Origin: an uncultured Blautia sp.
GTDB lineage: Bacteria; Bacillota; Clostridia; Lachnospirales; Lachnospiraceae
Length of the DNA: 64,000 bases
Assembly (NCBI GenBank): GCA_934394545.1
Contig: CAKRRG010000002.1
Span: forward strand, 50,251 to 114,250
Reading direction: 5' to 3'
Shown: positions 62,525-64,000 of the stretch, one piece after another
Numbering within the stretch: the first letter of the stretch is position 1
How the letters are laid out: each line of letters opens with the position of its first letter
Position numbers and translations under genes: made by a program
The notes under the pieces: generated by a model
What the model saw: the letters and a program-made list of their open reading frames with translations, nothing else
Databases searched by the model: none
Told to the model about the DNA's origin: nothing

Positions 62525-62875
62525 ATGTTGTTTATTTGCTATCCTAAATGCTCTACTTGTCAAAAAGCTAAAAAATGGCTGGATAATCAAGGAATAGAAT
62601 ATACAGAACGTCATATTGTGGAAGATAATCCAACGTATGAGGAATTAAGGGAATGGTATCAGAAAAGCGGATTGCCATTGAAACGTTTTTTTAACACCAG
62701 TGGAATGCTTTATAAAGAGATGAAATTAAAAGATAAGCTTCCGGAAATGAGTGAAGAGGAACAGCTGAAATTGCTGGCAACGAATGGTATGTTAGTGAAA
62801 AGACCGTTGCTTATAACGGAGGATAAGGTGTTCATCGGATTTAAAGAAACTGAATGGAATATATTTTTCATATAA
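62525..62875 (+). CDS. ArsC/Spx-family thioredoxin-fold protein
   Basis: A 116-residue protein with the thioredoxin-like ArsC fold. The redox motif CSTC (Cys9, Cys12) lies after the first strand, and the family signature KRPLLIT is present near the C-terminus. The combination fits the YffB/YusI-type subfamily of arsenate-reductase-related proteins rather than a true arsenate reductase; a transcriptional Spx role is possible but not supported by context. AGGAGGAAAA precedes the start. Confidence 0.9.
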   Translation: MLFICYPKCSTCQKAKKWLDNQGIEYTERHIVEDNPTYEELREWYQKSGLPLKRFFNTSGMLYKEMKLKDKLPEMSEEEQLKLLATNGMLVKRPLLITEDKVFIGFKETEWNIFFI

Positions 62876-62879
62876 TGAT

Positions 62880-62923
62880 AACGCCTTCGCATACACTGTA
62901 AAAACAGCGTCTTCGGAGGCGTT
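62880..62923 (+). promoter_or_regulatory. Hairpin that includes the ribosome site of the spoIIID remnant
   Basis: AACGCCT (62880-62886) pairs perfectly with AGGCGTT (62917-62923), and an inner ACaCTGT/ACAGcGT helix is nested inside. The 3' arm contains part of the GGAGG (62915-62919) used by the next reading frame, so folding would hide it. It may also act as a weak terminator of the ArsC-like gene. Confidence 0.6.
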
Positions 62924-62926
62924 CCT

Positions 62927-63058
62927 TTGAAAGATTATATTGAAGCGCGGGCAGTGGAAATTGGGAATTATATTATTGAAACGAAAGCAACAGTGCGGCA
63001 GACTGCAAAAAGATTTGGGATAAGCAAGAGTACGGTACATATGGAAGTAACAATATAG
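62927..63058 (+). pseudogene. spoIIID: Truncated spoIIID (sporulation regulator) remnant
   Basis: TTG start with GGAGG 7 nt upstream, then KDYIEARAVEIGNYIIETKA, TVRQTAKRFGISKSTVH and a premature stop after MEVTI. This matches the first half of SpoIIID (helix-turn-helix regulator of the mother cell, about 80-95 aa) and ends exactly after the recognition helix. After the stop a GAACGG sequence may continue the original TER codons, so a short insertion or rearrangement probably caused the truncation. The basic C-terminal DNA-binding tail is absent, so activity is unlikely. Confidence 0.8.
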
Positions 63059-63101
63059 AACGGTTCGTTTGGGTAATAGAATAAAAAATTTTTATATGGA
63101 G

Positions 63102-63130
63102 CAGTCAGCCGAAAGGCTGGCTGTTTTTCT
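63102..63130 (+). terminator. Terminator upstream of the BlaI-type gene
   Basis: CAGTCAGCC (63102-63110) pairs with GGCTGGCTG (63115-63123) around a GAAA tetraloop with one wobble, followed by TTTTT. Confidence 0.88.
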
Positions 63131-63150
63131 TTTCTAGCGACAGAAAATGA

Positions 63151-63207
63151 TTGACAATGCTATAAGACTGTGGTAGTCTGAAAACAAGAACAGACTACTG
63201 TAGTCTT
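63151..63207 (+). promoter_or_regulatory. Promoter with two BlaI/MecI-type operators
   Basis: TTGACA (63151-63156) and TAGTCT (63174-63179), spaced 17 bp, overlap operator 1 (GACTGTGGTAGTC, 63166-63178). Operator 2 (GACTACTGTAGTC, 63193-63205) is a perfect dyad 27 bp downstream. The TGTAGTC half-sites resemble the known BlaI/MecI TGTAGTA boxes, implying autorepression. Confidence 0.75.
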
Positions 63208-63223
63208 ATAGGAGGCGAAACAA

Positions 63224-63592
63224 GTGACAGAGGAAAATATCAAACTTTTTGATTCGGAATTAAAGGTAATGGATGTTCTGTGGAAGGATGGTGACGTGCC
63301 AGCGAAATATGTTGCAGATACTTTAAACAGAGAAGTCGGCTGGAATAAAAACACAACGTATACATTGATTAAGCGGTGTATCAATAAAGGCGCGATTGAA
63401 CGAACGGAACCGGGATTTATGTGCCATGCGCTTATAGCAAAAGAACAGGTACAGGATCTGGAAACAGATGAACTTATTGATAAGATATATGATGGATCTG
63501 TTGACAAGTTGTTTGCGGCACTTCTTGGCAGAAAAAAACTTTCTATGGAGCAGATTAAGAACCTGAAGCAGATCGTCAGTGAATTGGAATGA
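63224..63592 (+). CDS. BlaI/MecI/CopY-family repressor
   Basis: A 122-residue winged-helix repressor (LFDSELKVMDVLWKDGDVPAKYVADTLN; NKNTTYTLIKRCINKGAIER) with a C-terminal dimerisation helix pair that in BlaI is cleaved after induction. GTG 63224 follows GGAGG. It precedes a BlaR1-type membrane sensor gene, the standard pairing. No beta-lactamase is present before the window ends, so target genes are unknown; the pair may regulate only itself or unlinked genes. Confidence 0.9.
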   Translation: MTEENIKLFDSELKVMDVLWKDGDVPAKYVADTLNREVGWNKNTTYTLIKRCINKGAIERTEPGFMCHALIAKEQVQDLETDELIDKIYDGSVDKLFAALLGRKKLSMEQIKNLKQIVSELE

Positions 63593-63602
63593 GGTGATGC
63601 AT

Positions 63603-64000
63603 ATGAGCCTGCTGCAAATGAGTTTTCTGGGAACGGTTATTATTTTACTTATTGTGGTGTTAAGGGCTGTGCTTATCAGCAGATTACCGAAGAAAACATT
63701 TTTGATTTTATGGTGGATTGCGTTGATACGGTTATTAGTTCCATTTTCAATAAAATCAGTCACAAGTATTTATTCTCTGTTTCAGAGCATTTATTCTGCT
63801 ATAAATCCGGTAAGACAGATGGAAACGACAACATTTTTACCCATTCATGGGAATATGCCTGAGACAGCAAATGAATTATCAGAGGTTATGCTACAGAGAA
63901 CAGAAACAATTTCGATTTTGAGCGTAATATGGCTGGCAGGTCTGTTACTTTGTTTTGGATTTTTTGCGGTTTCCTATATAAAATGTTATCGGGAATTTCG
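63603..64000 (+). CDS. BlaR1/MecR1-like M56 peptidase sensor (3' end outside window)
   Basis: The first 132 residues are present: MSLLQMSFLGTVIILLIVVL, then PKKTFLILWWIALIRLLVPF, two membrane helices typical of M56/BlaR1 sensors, an extracytoplasmic loop of about 55 residues and a third helix (ISILSVIWLAGLLLCFGFF). The zinc-peptidase HExxH site and any penicillin-binding sensor domain would lie beyond the window. It starts 10 bp after the BlaI-type gene with GAGGTGATG upstream. Confidence 0.85.
   Translation, partial: MSLLQMSFLGTVIILLIVVLRAVLISRLPKKTFLILWWIALIRLLVPFSIKSVTSIYSLFQSIYSAINPVRQMETTTFLPIHGNMPETANELSEVMLQRTETISILSVIWLAGLLLCFGFFAVSYIKCYREF

Overview
The window reads as a chromosomal segment of a gut Lachnospiraceae (Blautia-like Clostridia, Firmicutes). 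The evidence is moderate-to-low GC, strong GGAGG-type ribosome sites with occasional GTG/TTG starts, family-typical genes (DUF4317, TraX-like protein, JetA, a spoIIID remnant, DUF2798), CUT1 sugar importers without their own ATPase, and intrinsic terminators with U tracts. There is no phage, insertion sequence or CRISPR array.

Layout. (1) 1-7.4 kb: a LacI-type repressor, divergent from a sucrose/fructo-oligosaccharide operon (two permeases, binding lipoprotein, GH32, fructokinase), with two matching operators between them. (2) 7.4-22 kb: a dispersed rhamnoside/pentoside block. It holds a secreted GH78 alpha-L-rhamnosidase, a GH43 enzyme, a GPH sugar symporter, a LytTR response regulator with GHKL sensor kinase, and a cytoplasmic GH78-like enzyme. 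Between the first two enzymes lie a RelA/SpoT-domain synthetase, a secreted alpha/beta hydrolase, a DUF2798 membrane protein and a divergent tRNA-Tyr/tRNA-Arg pair. A 38-bp direct-repeat box sits at exactly the same distance from the -10 element of both the secreted GH78 and the GH43 genes. I propose that the LytTR regulator binds it. (3) 22-31 kb: envelope and sugar housekeeping, with two membrane-anchored polysaccharide deacetylases, an FKBP/trigger-factor-like lipoprotein, nagA and glgB. (4) 31-40 kb: a 77-aa conserved protein, two COG0523-type GTPases (one with a His-rich tandem repeat), pth, mfd, a SurA/PrsA-like lipoprotein and asparaginase. (5) 40-50 kb: a decayed and an intact AAA-ATPase/PD-(D/E)XK gene flanking DUF4317, a LysR regulator, the metNIQ importer, then an anion-transporter operon with a 31-aa membrane peptide and a cytidylate-kinase-like gene. 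(6) 50-59 kb: a transglutaminase-fold protein lacking its catalytic Cys, a TraX-like protein, then a JetA-JetB-JetC (Wadjet/MksFEB-like) operon with no JetD but with two tiny coupled ORFs at its end, followed by an AlkD-like gene. (7) 59-64 kb: a GH13 enzyme, a TPR-like protein, an ArsC/Spx-like protein, a truncated spoIIID and a BlaI/BlaR1-type pair cut by the window end.

The most interesting items are the JetD-less Jet operon with its two small trailing ORFs, the shared LytTR-type boxes linking separate glycoside genes, the tRNA-Tyr with C1-G72, the Cys-to-Gly transglutaminase, the 31-aa transporter peptide and the truncated spoIIID whose ribosome site lies in a hairpin. All functional calls come from reading motifs by eye; no database search was run.
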